From Bryobacter aggregatus MPL3 (GTDB taxonomy: Bacteria > Acidobacteriota > Terriglobia > Bryobacterales > Bryobacteraceae), in the NCBI RefSeq assembly GCF_000702445.1, contig NZ_JNIF01000003.1:1302001-1366000 (forward strand): DNA of 64,000 nucleotides, read 5' to 3'. Under the pieces are notes generated by a model, which saw only the letters and a list, made by a program, of their open reading frames with translations, did no database searches and was not told the DNA's origin. Position numbers and translations under genes: made by a program. This document shows, piece after piece, positions 1-7,962 of this stretch; the first letter of the stretch is position 1, and every line of letters begins with the position of its first letter.

Positions 1-195
1 CCAGGGACCTGGGTGTGGATCGGAGTCTCGGACGCAGCACAGCTGCACGCGCAGTACCAGGCAAAAGGCGTCCAAATTGTCCTTCCGCCCACCAACTACC
101 CATGGGCCTTGGAGTTCCAGGTTGAGGATCCTGACGGGCACAGACTTCGTTTTGGTTCTGAACCGCTCGAAGAAGATTCACTCCACTCGGATTGA
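1..195 (+). CDS. VOC (glyoxalase/bleomycin-resistance) family protein, C-terminal fragment
   Basis: The reading frame is open from the first base, so the gene begins outside the window. The visible 64 residues end with a segment reading EFQVEDPDGHRLRFG, the typical last beta strand of a vicinal-oxygen-chelate (glyoxalase/bleomycin resistance) fold, in which the glutamate of EFQVEDPDGH is usually a metal ligand. Members are small soluble enzymes or binding proteins with many substrates, so no specific reaction can be named. The stop (TGA, 193-195) lies 33 nt before the next gene on the same strand. Confidence 0.75.
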   Translation, partial: PGTWVWIGVSDAAQLHAQYQAKGVQIVLPPTNYPWALEFQVEDPDGHRLRFGSEPLEEDSLHSD

Positions 196-228
196 ACAAA
201 TCCGCGGCGAGCGCGTATTTCCCTAGCG

Positions 229-873
229 ATGCAGCGATCCCATCTCTACCTCTCCTTTCTCATAGCCGCGACATTCGCCAGTGGGCAATCTCTGGCGCCC
301 GGCAACTTAGAGTTGAAAGAAACCCGTGCAGAACAAGTGACTTACAAAGGGCGTCCGGCCATACGCGTCACAGAAGCCGCAGGGACCAACGCCACCAACA
401 CCATGACCCTCGTCAAGAACACCTCCTTCGACAACGGGACCATCGAAGTGGAAATCAGCGGCGATACCGCGCCCAATGCGCCGCTAGGCCAACGAGTCTT
501 TGTCGGCATCGCCTTCCGCGTGGCGAACGCACAATATGAGTGCTTCTACATTCGTCCCAAAAACGGACGCTCGGCAGATCAGCTCCAACGCAATCACAGC
601 ACGCAGTACATCTCCGAGCCCGGCTATCCATGGGAGAAGCTCCGGGAAGAAACTCCAGGCAAGTATGAGTCCTATGTCGACCTGGTTCCCGGCGAATGGA
701 CCAAGCTGAAGATCGAGGTTTCCGGCAAGACAGCACGGCTCTTTGTGGGCAATGCCACGCAGCCGGTGCTGGTGGTACAGGATCTCAAACAGCCGCTCGT
801 CAAAGGAGCCATCGGACTTTGGGTAGGGCCGGGAACCATCGCGCACTTTGCAGACTTGCGCATCCAGCCCTAG
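229..873 (+). CDS. secreted LamG/3-keto-disaccharide-hydrolase-like protein
   Basis: This 214-residue protein starts with a Sec signal peptide (about residues 1-19, ending near ASGQS). The rest is a single beta-rich domain: an FDNGTIEVEIS-type strand, GQRVFVGIAFR, a WTKLKIEVSGKTARLFVG segment and a closing GAIGLWVGPGTIAHFADLRI strand. That pattern is typical of concanavalin-like jelly rolls (LamG or DUF1080/3-keto-disaccharide hydrolase type) often found in acidobacterial extracytoplasmic sugar-binding proteins. It is probably periplasmic or exported. I see no catalytic motif that would fix an activity. No clear Shine-Dalgarno precedes the ATG. Confidence 0.6.
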   Translation: MQRSHLYLSFLIAATFASGQSLAPGNLELKETRAEQVTYKGRPAIRVTEAAGTNATNTMTLVKNTSFDNGTIEVEISGDTAPNAPLGQRVFVGIAFRVANAQYECFYIRPKNGRSADQLQRNHSTQYISEPGYPWEKLREETPGKYESYVDLVPGEWTKLKIEVSGKTARLFVGNATQPVLVVQDLKQPLVKGAIGLWVGPGTIAHFADLRIQP

Positions 874-876
874 CCG

Positions 877-2166
877 CTAGACCTGCGGCACTTCAAAAAA
901 GATGCCGCCAAACACCAGCCAGGCCAGGATCAAGGTCCAGACAACATTGAAGGCTTGGGCGCCGAGGAAGGCCCAGAAGGGACGGCCTTCTTCCATCGTG
1001 AGCAAGTCGGTGAATTTCGTCTCGAGGCCGATCGAGACAAAGGCCATCGCAAACCAGATATTCCGCAGGTTTGTGATGATTGGCTTCGTCGTCTTGACCA
1101 GCGCGGGCTCTAAGGCAAATGAGAAGATCAGCGAGGCGGTGATGAAGCCAAGAACGAACTTCGGAAAGCGGTTCCAGATCACAATCGCGCTGGTTCCTTT
1201 GCCTGCCGCCGACTTCCGCGCGCTCCACCAGATCGAGAGCAGGAAGGCGGCCAGGCCAAGCAGCACGTTCTGTGAGAATTTGACGATGGTCCCGATCTTC
1301 GCTGCCGTCTCGCTGATCAACTCGCCCGCAGCCACAACGGAACCGGTAGTATCAAGAGTCCCGCCCAGCCAGGCCCCGGCCACCACGTCCGGCATTCCAA
1401 AGGCACGGATCAAATAAGGCTGGATGACGATCATCGGCACAGCCACAATCAGGACGATCGAGGTGACATAGCTCAGCTTTTTGCGGTCGCCTTCGATCGC
1501 ACCGCAGGCGGCAATCGCGGCCGAGACACCGCAAATGGAAACAGCCGTCGAAAGCATGGTGGCAAACTCGTCATCGAGCTTCATCTTCTTGCAGAGCCAA
1601 AAGCTGAAATACCAGACGACCAGCACAACCAGAATCGATTGGAAGATCCCCAGCGCGCCAGCGGCCAGGATATCGGCAAAGAGGATGGTGGCGCCCATCA
1701 GGATGAGTCCGGTCTTGATGTAGAACTCGGTGCGCACAGCAGGCTGCAACCATTCCGGAGTACCAATGACATTACTAAACAACAGGCCAATCGCCAGCGC
1801 AAAAATCACCGACTCGATCCCCCAGTGGCTGGCAATCGAGTTCCCCGCAAAAAGCTGAGCGGCTAAGCCGAGAGCGAATACGAAAGGGAAGGCCAGCAAT
1901 TGTTTCGAGACGCGCTCGCGCATGATGAACATGCCGAGGCAGGTGAGCAAGCCGATCACAACTGCGATTCCGGCCCAGCCAAGGAGCCAATTGGCGGTCA
2001 TCAGAGAGGGTAGGTCGAGCAGGGAGCCCCACTTGAGCCCCGGGGTCTTCGGGCGGTAGCCGCCCACGATCGCAATAAGGCTGATCAAACCAATCCAGAC
2101 CGTCGTCCAATCTTCGAGACTCCACCAGGGGCGGACAGGATTGGGTTGAGTGGAGTGGCTAGCCAT
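877..2166 (-). CDS. YeiH/UPF0324 family putative sulfate exporter
   Basis: The 429-residue protein has about eleven hydrophobic helices after a short cytoplasmic N-terminus. Features shared with the UPF0324 (YeiH, Cons_hypoth698) family are the stretch FALAIGLLFSNVIG, the segment TAVSICGVSAAIAACGAI and the signature VAGAWLGGTLDTTGSVVAAG. The family is annotated as putative sulfate exporters of the inner membrane, but direct transport evidence is thin, so the substrate is an inference. The gene ends 3 nt past the convergent secreted-protein gene and begins 140 nt from the divergent basic-adaptor gene. Confidence 0.85.
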   Translation of the reverse strand: MASHSTQPNPVRPWWSLEDWTTVWIGLISLIAIVGGYRPKTPGLKWGSLLDLPSLMTANWLLGWAGIAVVIGLLTCLGMFIMRERVSKQLLAFPFVFALGLAAQLFAGNSIASHWGIESVIFALAIGLLFSNVIGTPEWLQPAVRTEFYIKTGLILMGATILFADILAAGALGIFQSILVVLVVWYFSFWLCKKMKLDDEFATMLSTAVSICGVSAAIAACGAIEGDRKKLSYVTSIVLIVAVPMIVIQPYLIRAFGMPDVVAGAWLGGTLDTTGSVVAAGELISETAAKIGTIVKFSQNVLLGLAAFLLSIWWSARKSAAGKGTSAIVIWNRFPKFVLGFITASLIFSFALEPALVKTTKPIITNLRNIWFAMAFVSIGLETKFTDLLTMEEGRPFWAFLGAQAFNVVWTLILAWLVFGGIFFEVPQV

Positions 2167-2244
2167 ATCTCAAGACATGGTATCGGATGAAGCTGCAAGC
2201 ATGCGATGCAGCACCGAGATAAGCTGTAGGATCGCAATTGTGAC

Positions 2245-2260
2245 CTGACGCTGGTCAGGC
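2245..2260. promoter_or_regulatory. inverted repeat in divergent promoter region
   Basis: The 140 nt between two divergent genes (2167-2306) holds the perfect inverted repeat CCTGAC-GCTG-GTCAGG. It lies about 47 nt before the ATG of the small secreted protein and about 80 nt before the transporter start, so it could be an operator for either gene. No partner regulator is encoded next to it. The assignment rests only on symmetry and position. Confidence 0.3.
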
Positions 2261-2306
2261 GATGCAATCGAGACCGATCTGTCTTTAGGCTAAAGGATTC
2301 AACCCG

Positions 2307-2609
2307 ATGCGTACAAACGGAGTCTTCCAGTTTGTCGCCTGTCTGCTGTTATTGCTGGCGATTGATGCTTCTGCTCAGTTTTACATTGGCCCCCGAGGCG
2401 GCTGCTACACCTTGGGATCCGGCGGGCGAAAGCGATATGTCGATCGCAGCTATTGCGCCCCTCTAGCACCTAAAACTCCAGGGCTCGTCACACAGACGTC
2501 GCGCGTAGCGTCGGGAAACACCGGATATCTGCGTGGGCCTCGTGGCGGTTGCTACACTCTCTCGCCATCGGGCTCCAAGCGCTACGTGAGCAGGGAGAAG
2601 TGCAATTGA
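2307..2609 (+). CDS. small secreted protein with two PBCV-type basic adaptor repeats
   Basis: This 100-residue protein has a clear signal peptide (residues 1-23, cleavage near ASAQ) followed by two copies of a 26-residue motif at about 25-50 and 74-99. Each copy reads Y-x-GPRGGCYTL-x-GxKRYV-x-R-x-C, with two cysteines that could form a disulfide. The motif matches my recollection of the PBCV-specific basic adaptor domain, a short basic cysteine-containing unit also found in many bacterial exported proteins. The two repeats are joined by a flexible proline/threonine-rich linker. The function is unknown; binding to nucleic acid or polymer is only an inference from the basic charge. Confidence 0.75.
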   Translation: MRTNGVFQFVACLLLLLAIDASAQFYIGPRGGCYTLGSGGRKRYVDRSYCAPLAPKTPGLVTQTSRVASGNTGYLRGPRGGCYTLSPSGSKRYVSREKCN

Positions 2610-2703
2610 ATTGAAGGAAATCGTATGAAAAGCAACAGAGTTTAGGTTGTCACGTGTCTACCGTTCAGTCCTTCGCTAAAAAAAAATCCAGACGCAGCCG
2701 GTG

Positions 2704-2925
2704 ATGAACACTCCACTCAGCTCGGAGCCACCGGAGCGCCGCTCTATCCTTCAAACGCCACGACCAGCACAGCGAAGCTATCAATATATTCTCGCCCGCG
2801 AGAACTGTTACACACGATCGCCGGCCGGCTCAAAGCAGTATATCGACAAAAGGAATTGCGGATCGATTTCAAAATTGGAGTTGGAGGGAAGGAAGAAGGC
2901 TCACAAGCAGGGGCTCTGTCCGTAG
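2704..2925 (+). CDS. possible degenerate basic-adaptor repeat protein without signal peptide
   Basis: A 73-residue frame contains one diverged copy of the motif seen in the neighbouring gene: YILARENCYT, then GSKQYIDKRNC. The glycines of GPRGG are lost, and there is no signal peptide, so this may be a decaying paralogue or a gene that lost its 5' end. A GTG directly precedes the ATG and could also start translation. Its TAG stop (2923-2925) overlaps the first bases of the tRNA-Cys-like fragment, so the present C-terminus may have been created at that junction. Confidence 0.4.
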   Translation: MNTPLSSEPPERRSILQTPRPAQRSYQYILARENCYTRSPAGSKQYIDKRNCGSISKLELEGRKKAHKQGLCP

Positions 2926-2967
2926 GCGCGAACGGGAGTCGAAGCGATACATAAAGGTCTTGCAAAC
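2924..2967 (-). repeat. tRNA-Cys 3'-half fragment, candidate attachment-site copy
   Basis: These 44 bases match bases 3679-3722 of the intact tRNA-Cys gene in the same orientation at 38 of 44 positions. The match runs from just inside the 3' end through the T arm and variable region into the anticodon loop. The T stem is no longer paired, so this is not a working tRNA. A duplicated 3' half of a tRNA on the 3' side of the intact gene is the normal footprint of tyrosine-recombinase integration. The interpretation as an old attachment site is inference. Confidence 0.65.
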
Positions 2968-2972
2968 AGTCC

Positions 2973-3244
2973 TCAAACCAACTCAAGCCGGATCTGGCCG
3001 CCCACAGCCGTAGCAGCCTTTTGCAGAGTGCTAAGTGTCACCGCATCATTGTCCGGGTCAAGCAGGCGATCCAGTGAGGCGCGGCTCGTGTGCATGCGCT
3101 TTGCCATCTTAGCCTTGGAGACATTCTGCTCTTTCATCGCAGCTTCTACCTGGCGCGCTTAATTGCCGTCGCAGTGCTTTCCTCATAGATGCCCTCCTCG
3201 CGGAGCCAGCTATCGAAAGACGACCCGATGTTTTTCTTCTTCAT
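2973..3244 (-). pseudogene. frameshifted HigA-like XRE antitoxin
   Basis: Reading from the ATG at 3244, the first frame gives MKKKNIGSSFDSWLREEGI and then AIKRAR before a TAG at 3146-3148. The next frame continues with ARQVEAAMKEQNVSKAKM, MHTSRASLDRLLDPDN and QIRLELV before a TGA at 2973-2975. Joined, they make a standard HigA/XRE antitoxin of about 90 residues with a helix-turn-helix (MAKRMHTSRASLDRLL). The total length of 272 nt is not a multiple of three. A small deletion near 3155 that removed residues between AIKR and ARQ explains the break. A sequencing error cannot be excluded. Confidence 0.75.
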
Positions 3245-3375
3245 CGTGGTTCTCCTTTCATTCGTTTCAGTGCCAGATCAATGTCAGCCTTGGGTGTCTT
3301 TTGCGCTTTCTTGACGAACGCATGGAGCAGAACCATTTGCCAGGCGGCCACACAAAGCCGGTTGTTGGCCAAATT
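3241..3375 (-). pseudogene. truncated HigB/RelE-like toxin remnant
   Basis: The open frame behind a TAG at 3376-3378 encodes 44 residues ending MVLLHAFVKKAQKTPKADI and DLALKRMKGEPR. This is the conserved C-terminal block of the HigB/RelE (phage Gp49-like) mRNA-interferase family, in which LHAFVKKTQKTP is characteristic. The N-terminal half of the roughly 110-residue toxin is missing. Its TGA overlaps the ATG of the antitoxin (ATGA), the usual toxin-antitoxin operon arrangement. Loss of the toxin N-terminus together with the antitoxin frameshift marks the module as dead. Confidence 0.7.
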
Positions 3376-3675
3376 CTAAGGGAGGTGCGAAGGTTGTGGA
3401 CGGCCGTTGGCGGCGTAGCATCGGCTCGCAGGCAAGAAGGCTCCACAGCAGGACAGCAATGGCAAAAACGACGAGCAAATATGCCACCCACCGCATCATC
3501 GGGCATCTGCTTTGCAAAGGTCACGACATGTCGCGACTTTTGTAGGAGGATGGCTCCCGTAGGAGGCGGTATTTGCCGTAGCGACGGTTTAGGGCTACTC
3601 GGTGATTGTAGGGGGTGGGACGGCTCGCAAGCCGCCAAAACAGAAGAACTTCTGTCTTTAGGATTCGAAGTATTT
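3376..3675. other. non-coding or decayed stretch before tRNA-Cys
   Basis: No convincing gene lies here. A minus-strand frame starting near 3499 would encode a hydrophobic helix (WVAYLLVVFAIAVLLW) followed by a lipobox-like LLACEP and would run on through the toxin remnant in another frame, to 3284. It may be a small lipoprotein or chance. The stretch also has short repeated pieces such as CCGTAG around 3549 and 3569. I read the region as the eroded interior of the element scar. Confidence 0.4.
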
Positions 3676-3750
<75 letters not shown>

Positions 3751-3784
3751 TCACCGCGATACTTCACCTATTACGTTAGCGTTC

Positions 3785-5788
3785 TCAGAGGGCTGCCGTC
3801 AAACGCCGTTCTGCAATCCCTCGCAGAACTTCTTCCCGCTCCTTCGTCGAATGCAGTTCCCGGGCCACTTCGCCGATCTCGTCGAGCGCCTTTCCATCCC
3901 CCCGAAATGTGATCGCCAGCTCCAGCAGCAGCTCCGCTTGTGTCTCCTGCGACGGGAGTCCCCGCAGCAATTTCAGGATCGAACCGAGATTCGCGGCCAC
4001 CCCCTCCCGGCGGCGCATCGAGGCCACCAGCACGCGGCTCCGCTGCGCATCGGAATGCACCGTCGCCGCCGTGTCGAAATACGCGCCCGGCAGAGGCCCC
4101 TTTGCCTCACTCGCCGTATACACCAGCAGATTCCCCTTGGCGTCATCGGACTCGAGCAACTCCACCGAGTGCAGAAAGCGCAACAACGCGCCATCCCCCC
4201 GGAGCCCCCGCATCAGCACCCGCTCGAGGAGCGCCTGCCGGTCTTCATTCGAGTGGATGCTATCCACCAAGGCCATGGCCTGTGGCTCCAGACCGCTGTC
4301 AAAGAAGCCGGTCCGCTCGAGGAAGCGCCGCTTCTCAGAATCTGACCCCATGTCACGGGCCACTTTCAGAATCTTCTGGAGTTGCAACTCATTCGGCTTC
4401 GAACGCAGCATGAGTTCTTCAAGATAGGCTCGCTTCACATCTTCGCGGCCAATGGTCCGGATGTCGTCAATTGCTTCTGAGACGCCCGACTGCGCCAGCA
4501 GACGCGTCACCCGTTCCGGAATATTTTGCCCCTGCTCCCGCACCCACGGCTGCAGGACCTTGGCTAGATAGCGCTCCGCCTCTCCGTCCCAGCTATGCTC
4601 CCGGCCATCGACGAAATAGCGCCGCGAGATCCGGCCGTCTGCATCGGGTTCCAGCTCCACCTTTCGGGTTTGCCAACCATCGGATTGCTCCATCAGGATC
4701 TTGGCGCCGGGCGACATCCATTCCACATCCTGATCGTCAGCGCGATAGCGCGCTTCCCCCCGCACCTTCACCACTCTGCGCTTGTTTCCGTTCGTTTCCA
4801 GCATGCGCGAGGAGTAATACTCCGACCCGAAGAAGCGGCTGAAGGCCGTGCCTTGAGAGACGGCAAACAGCAAGGTCAGCACAGCAGCCAACAGCAGCAA
4901 TCCCGAAACCTGCGGCATGCGATTGCGGGTACGGTCCAGCAGCGTTTCCAGACGCTGGAAGATCTCTTTGGGCTTTCCGGCGCCCGTTGCCAGTAAGGGC
5001 AGCCCAGAGCCGGAACCCAGTTCCGCGACACGGGCCAGCGACTTCGCATAAGGCGCGGTGTCGGCTGTATGGGCCACCACCCAGTCGTCACAAGCAATCT
5101 CGCGTTCCCGCTCAATCTGCCGTCCAATGAAGTACACCGCGGGTTGGAAGAAGAAGATCGCGCGCAGGATCCGTTCGCCAAGCGCCATCCAATCGTCGCG
5201 GCGCAGCAGGTGCACGCACTCGTGGAGCAGAACAAGGCGGAGTTCCTCCGCAGACAGGCCCGCCATCATGGCGCGCGGAATGAGAATCACCGGATGCCGG
5301 TAGCCCAGCGCCATCGGCATGCCCACCCGGTCGGAGAGTTGCACGGTAACGGAACGCCGCAACGGGACCGGCAGTTCCAGTTCCGTGAGAATCGACTTCC
5401 GCTTCAGCCTGCGAACCATCCAGTAGCCGCAAACGAGGCGAAGCAGTTGAACGAAACCGAGCACAACAGCAGCAAAGAGCAGGAGCTTCGATTCATGCTC
5501 TTCCACCTCCACCTGCGGCGTCCGGACCACAGACTCGATCGGAAGTTTCGGCAGGGGAGTCTCCGCACCGCGCGCAAGGGAAGCAGCGGGAACAGCCTGC
5601 TCAAATACCGGCAGAGGAATGCGTTGCAGCAGGGGCAGCAAGATCACCACCAGCAGGGTCAACTGCCAGATACTCGCCTTGGTGGCCGCGCTCACACGAG
5701 GAAGATCCCGTAGCACCAGCCAGACCAGCAGCGTCAGGACAATCCCTTGCCACCATCCATTGAAAAAACCTTCGAGAAAGATGCTCAT
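3785..5788 (-). CDS. BlaR1-like M56 family membrane metallopeptidase
   Basis: The 667-residue protein has N-terminal membrane helices at about 10-28, 38-55 and 102-123. The gluzincin motif HECVH (189-193) follows, with the downstream EREIACDDW block that supplies the third zinc ligand and defines M56 peptidases. In BlaR1/MecR1 a C-terminal penicillin-binding sensor activates the peptidase, which destroys the repressor. Here that domain is absent. The last 300 residues are helical, repeat-like segments instead, as in many acidobacterial homologues, so a beta-lactam sensing role should not be assumed. The start overlaps the stop of the BlaI-type gene by 4 nt. Confidence 0.88.
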   Translation of the reverse strand: MSIFLEGFFNGWWQGIVLTLLVWLVLRDLPRVSAATKASIWQLTLLVVILLPLLQRIPLPVFEQAVPAASLARGAETPLPKLPIESVVRTPQVEVEEHESKLLLFAAVVLGFVQLLRLVCGYWMVRRLKRKSILTELELPVPLRRSVTVQLSDRVGMPMALGYRHPVILIPRAMMAGLSAEELRLVLLHECVHLLRRDDWMALGERILRAIFFFQPAVYFIGRQIEREREIACDDWVVAHTADTAPYAKSLARVAELGSGSGLPLLATGAGKPKEIFQRLETLLDRTRNRMPQVSGLLLLAAVLTLLFAVSQGTAFSRFFGSEYYSSRMLETNGNKRRVVKVRGEARYRADDQDVEWMSPGAKILMEQSDGWQTRKVELEPDADGRISRRYFVDGREHSWDGEAERYLAKVLQPWVREQGQNIPERVTRLLAQSGVSEAIDDIRTIGREDVKRAYLEELMLRSKPNELQLQKILKVARDMGSDSEKRRFLERTGFFDSGLEPQAMALVDSIHSNEDRQALLERVLMRGLRGDGALLRFLHSVELLESDDAKGNLLVYTASEAKGPLPGAYFDTAATVHSDAQRSRVLVASMRRREGVAANLGSILKLLRGLPSQETQAELLLELAITFRGDGKALDEIGEVARELHSTKEREEVLRGIAERRLTAAL

Positions 5789-6165
5789 GATTCCGCCTCT
5801 CCGATCATGGTTTTGAGCCGGCGCAGTTCGTCGGCATCGAGTCTTTCGTTTTTGAGTACATTCAACACCAGTTGCTCCGCCGAATTCTCAAAGAAGCGGC
5901 TCAGCAACTGCCGGAGCGCGCTCTTCTGCGCCTGCTCCCTCTGGACTTTCGGCACATAGAGAAAGGCGCGGCCATCCTTCTTGTGCCGGACATAGCCCTT
6001 CTCTTCGAGAATGCGCAAGGTGGTCAGTACGGTATTGTAAGCAAGCGGCGGCTCCGAGGAAAGGCCTTCCAGCACATCGTTCACCGTCGCGCTGCCGCGC
6101 GTCCATAGGACATTCATCAGCCGCAATTCGGCTTCCGTGAGGGTAGTTGATTTCTTCCGCGCCAT
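5785..6165 (-). CDS. BlaI/MecI/CopY family transcriptional repressor
   Basis: This 126-residue protein has the BlaI winged helix: ELRLMNVLWTRGSATVNDV, then LAYNTVLTTLRILEEKGYV and the wing residues RHKKDGRAFLYVP. The C-terminal helices serve dimerisation and are the part cleaved or released on induction in characterised relatives. Translational coupling (ATGA) to the M56 peptidase gene shows they work as a repressor/sensor pair. Two copies of an A/T-rich palindrome directly upstream are probable autoregulatory operators. The signal sensed is unknown. Confidence 0.92.
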   Translation of the reverse strand: MARKKSTTLTEAELRLMNVLWTRGSATVNDVLEGLSSEPPLAYNTVLTTLRILEEKGYVRHKKDGRAFLYVPKVQREQAQKSALRQLLSRFFENSAEQLVLNVLKNERLDADELRRLKTMIGEAES

Positions 6166-6172
6166 GGAACTC

Positions 6173-6221
6173 TTAAAGAATTAATAGCACCGGAGGCGCA
6201 AATGGTCAACTAAAGAATTAA
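6173..6221. promoter_or_regulatory. paired TTAA-N4-TTAA operators upstream of the BlaI-type gene
   Basis: TTAAAGAATTAA at 6173-6184 and CTAAAGAATTAA at 6210-6221 share the 11-mer TAAAGAATTAA, 37 bp apart, in an otherwise G+C-rich region. Each is roughly palindromic. The first lies 8-19 nt before the repressor ATG, where a bound dimer would block transcription or translation initiation. The second also contains the stop codon of the upstream glycosyltransferase gene. Binding by the adjacent BlaI-type protein is inferred. Confidence 0.55.
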
Positions 6222-7297
6222 GTGTTGGCGCGCAGGAGCTCTGCGATTTGGGCCGCCACGCGCTCCACGTGATGAAACTGCCGGGTGTGGAGGACCGCAT
6301 GGCGCCCAATGGCGCGCCGTGCTTCGGGTTGGAGCGCGAGCCAGGCGACAAAGTGTTCGAGTTGCGCCCGTTCGGGCGGGCCGGGGTCGATTTGGATGGC
6401 GGCAGCCTCGGGAATATCGCGGGTTTCAAGGCTGCGTGTCAGCAAAGCTGGCTTGCCGATCCCCATCAGCCGCGTCGCGATTCCGGAGGACTCGCCTGCC
6501 AGCGGCCAACGCAGATTGATCACGGCATCGATCGCATGCGCCTGCAACCACCACTCGTCTTCGCTCAGATAAGGGCGGCGCAGGATGTGGGATGTCCGCA
6601 GCCGTGGCGCCAACGCCCGCTCGAGATCGGGGCCAACAAAGTCTCCCTGCACGAGAAGCCTGATTTTCAGACCTTTTACGACCAAAAGCTCAAAAGCGGA
6701 CAGGATCGTATCGATGCGTTTCGATTCGCGCAGATGCCCGAGCACGGCAAACAGGCACTCGTCCCTGGTGACTCCCAACACTTGCTCGCGATACTGTTCA
6801 ATCTCGCCGTAGCAGTGATCGCGCGGAGGCTCAAAGAGGTGCGGCACCAGCGCCACTTTCGCGGCGGGGGCATGATGGCGCACCGCAGCCTCGGCGGCGG
6901 CGTTGTGGACAATCGTGAGCTTCGCGCGCTCCACCAGGCGGCGGAGCAGGGGACGGGCAAAGTATTTTGCGTCGGCGGCGCTGCCGGCCCGCGCTTCCCA
7001 GTAGCGCAACGCCGTTTGGCGAAACCACTCGCCGTAGTTGTAGACAAACTCTTCGATGTATTCATCCCGTTTCAACTTGCCGAGCAGCAAGTGATGCAGG
7101 CAGGCATCGTGCAGCAGAACAATGCCGGGCCTCGCGAGGGCTTGCTGGTAAATCTCCCAGTGCAGGCCGTTATTGCCGATCTGGTAGAGGTCGCCGCCTT
7201 CCTCATAGAGCGGCGCGAGATGCCGCAATAGCGTGGCGGCATATTGGGCGACGCCGGTTTTCGCAGGAGGCAGCGGCGCGTGGTAGCCGAGCTTCAT
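6218..7297 (-). CDS. glycosyltransferase (GT-B, family 4-like)
   Basis: The 359-residue protein begins MKLGYHAPLPPAKTGVAQYA, the N-terminal donor/acceptor loop seen in GT4-type glycosyltransferases. It continues through FAVLGHLRESKRIDTILSAF, a classic start of the second Rossmann domain, and RPYLSEDEWWLQAHAIDAVI. The E of GESSGIATRLMGIGKPALL fits the sugar-nucleotide binding EX7E region. It is soluble and probably transfers sugars to a polysaccharide or lipid on the cytoplasmic side. The start codon overlaps the stop of yggS by 4 nt, so the two are co-transcribed, although no functional link is obvious. Confidence 0.75.
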   Translation of the reverse strand: MKLGYHAPLPPAKTGVAQYAATLLRHLAPLYEEGGDLYQIGNNGLHWEIYQQALARPGIVLLHDACLHHLLLGKLKRDEYIEEFVYNYGEWFRQTALRYWEARAGSAADAKYFARPLLRRLVERAKLTIVHNAAAEAAVRHHAPAAKVALVPHLFEPPRDHCYGEIEQYREQVLGVTRDECLFAVLGHLRESKRIDTILSAFELLVVKGLKIRLLVQGDFVGPDLERALAPRLRTSHILRRPYLSEDEWWLQAHAIDAVINLRWPLAGESSGIATRLMGIGKPALLTRSLETRDIPEAAAIQIDPGPPERAQLEHFVAWLALQPEARRAIGRHAVLHTRQFHHVERVAAQIAELLRANT

Positions 7298-7947
7298 TGC
7301 GGCTTCTGGCGCTTCCCGAAAAGCGCCGTGCCCACGCGCACGATAGTGGAACCTTCCTCAATGGCCACTTCCAGATCGTTCGACATGCCCATCGAGAGCT
7401 TCGGCAGCTTGTACTGTTCCGCCAGTTTGCGCAGTTGGATGAAGTAGGGGCGCGCCGTCTCAGGGTTCTCGTCCCAAGGGGGCATCGTCATCAAACCGCT
7501 GAGCTTCAGATTCGGAAGCGCGGCAATCGCGTCGATCAGCGCAGGCAGGTCGGCGGGTGCGCAGCCGTGTTTCGAGGCTTCCTCTGAGAGCTTCACTTCA
7601 ATGAAGACTTCCTTCTCGCCGTTCAGACGAGCCGCGATCTTTGGTGAATCGATGGTGTGGATGCAACAAAACAGCTCAGAAGCCTTCTTTGTCTTGTTCG
7701 ACTGGAGATGGCCGATCAGGTGGAAACGCGCGTCCGTGAGGTGCTGGACCAGCGGATACTTGCCCTCAAACTCCTGCACATAGTTCTCGCCGAAGTCGCG
7801 TAGACCCAGCGCATAGGCTTCGAGAATGACCTCGGCGGGGAAAATCTTGGTGACAGCAAGCAGCAGCACCTCGTCGCGCTTGCGGCCCGCGCGCTGGCAG
7901 GCCAGGGTGAGGCGTTCTTCAACGGTGGAGAGTCGATCCTGGAGCAC
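7294..7947 (-). CDS. yggS: YggS/PLPHP family pyridoxal-phosphate homeostasis protein
   Basis: This is a PLP-binding TIM barrel without a catalytic second domain. The Schiff-base lysine is in LLLAVTK (residue 34), followed by FGENYVQEF and FHLIGHLQSNK, and the phosphate site lies in KLSMGMSNDLEVAIEEGSTIVRVG. YggS proteins buffer PLP and affect amino-acid and coenzyme B6 balance. I chose the GTG at 7947 because it matches family length (217 residues) and leaves a gap to the divergent gene at 7963. A TTG at 7977 would add ten residues and overlap that gene. Confidence 0.9.
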   Translation of the reverse strand: MLQDRLSTVEERLTLACQRAGRKRDEVLLLAVTKIFPAEVILEAYALGLRDFGENYVQEFEGKYPLVQHLTDARFHLIGHLQSNKTKKASELFCCIHTIDSPKIAARLNGEKEVFIEVKLSEEASKHGCAPADLPALIDAIAALPNLKLSGLMTMPPWDENPETARPYFIQLRKLAEQYKLPKLSMGMSNDLEVAIEEGSTIVRVGTALFGKRQKPQ

Positions 7948-7962
7948 TACCCAAAGTTTGGC

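Noticed and set aside
3785-6165. Beta-lactam resistance regulatory system (BlaR1/BlaI)
   Set aside because: The M56 protein has no penicillin-binding sensor domain and no beta-lactamase gene is near, so the antibiotic link is not supported.
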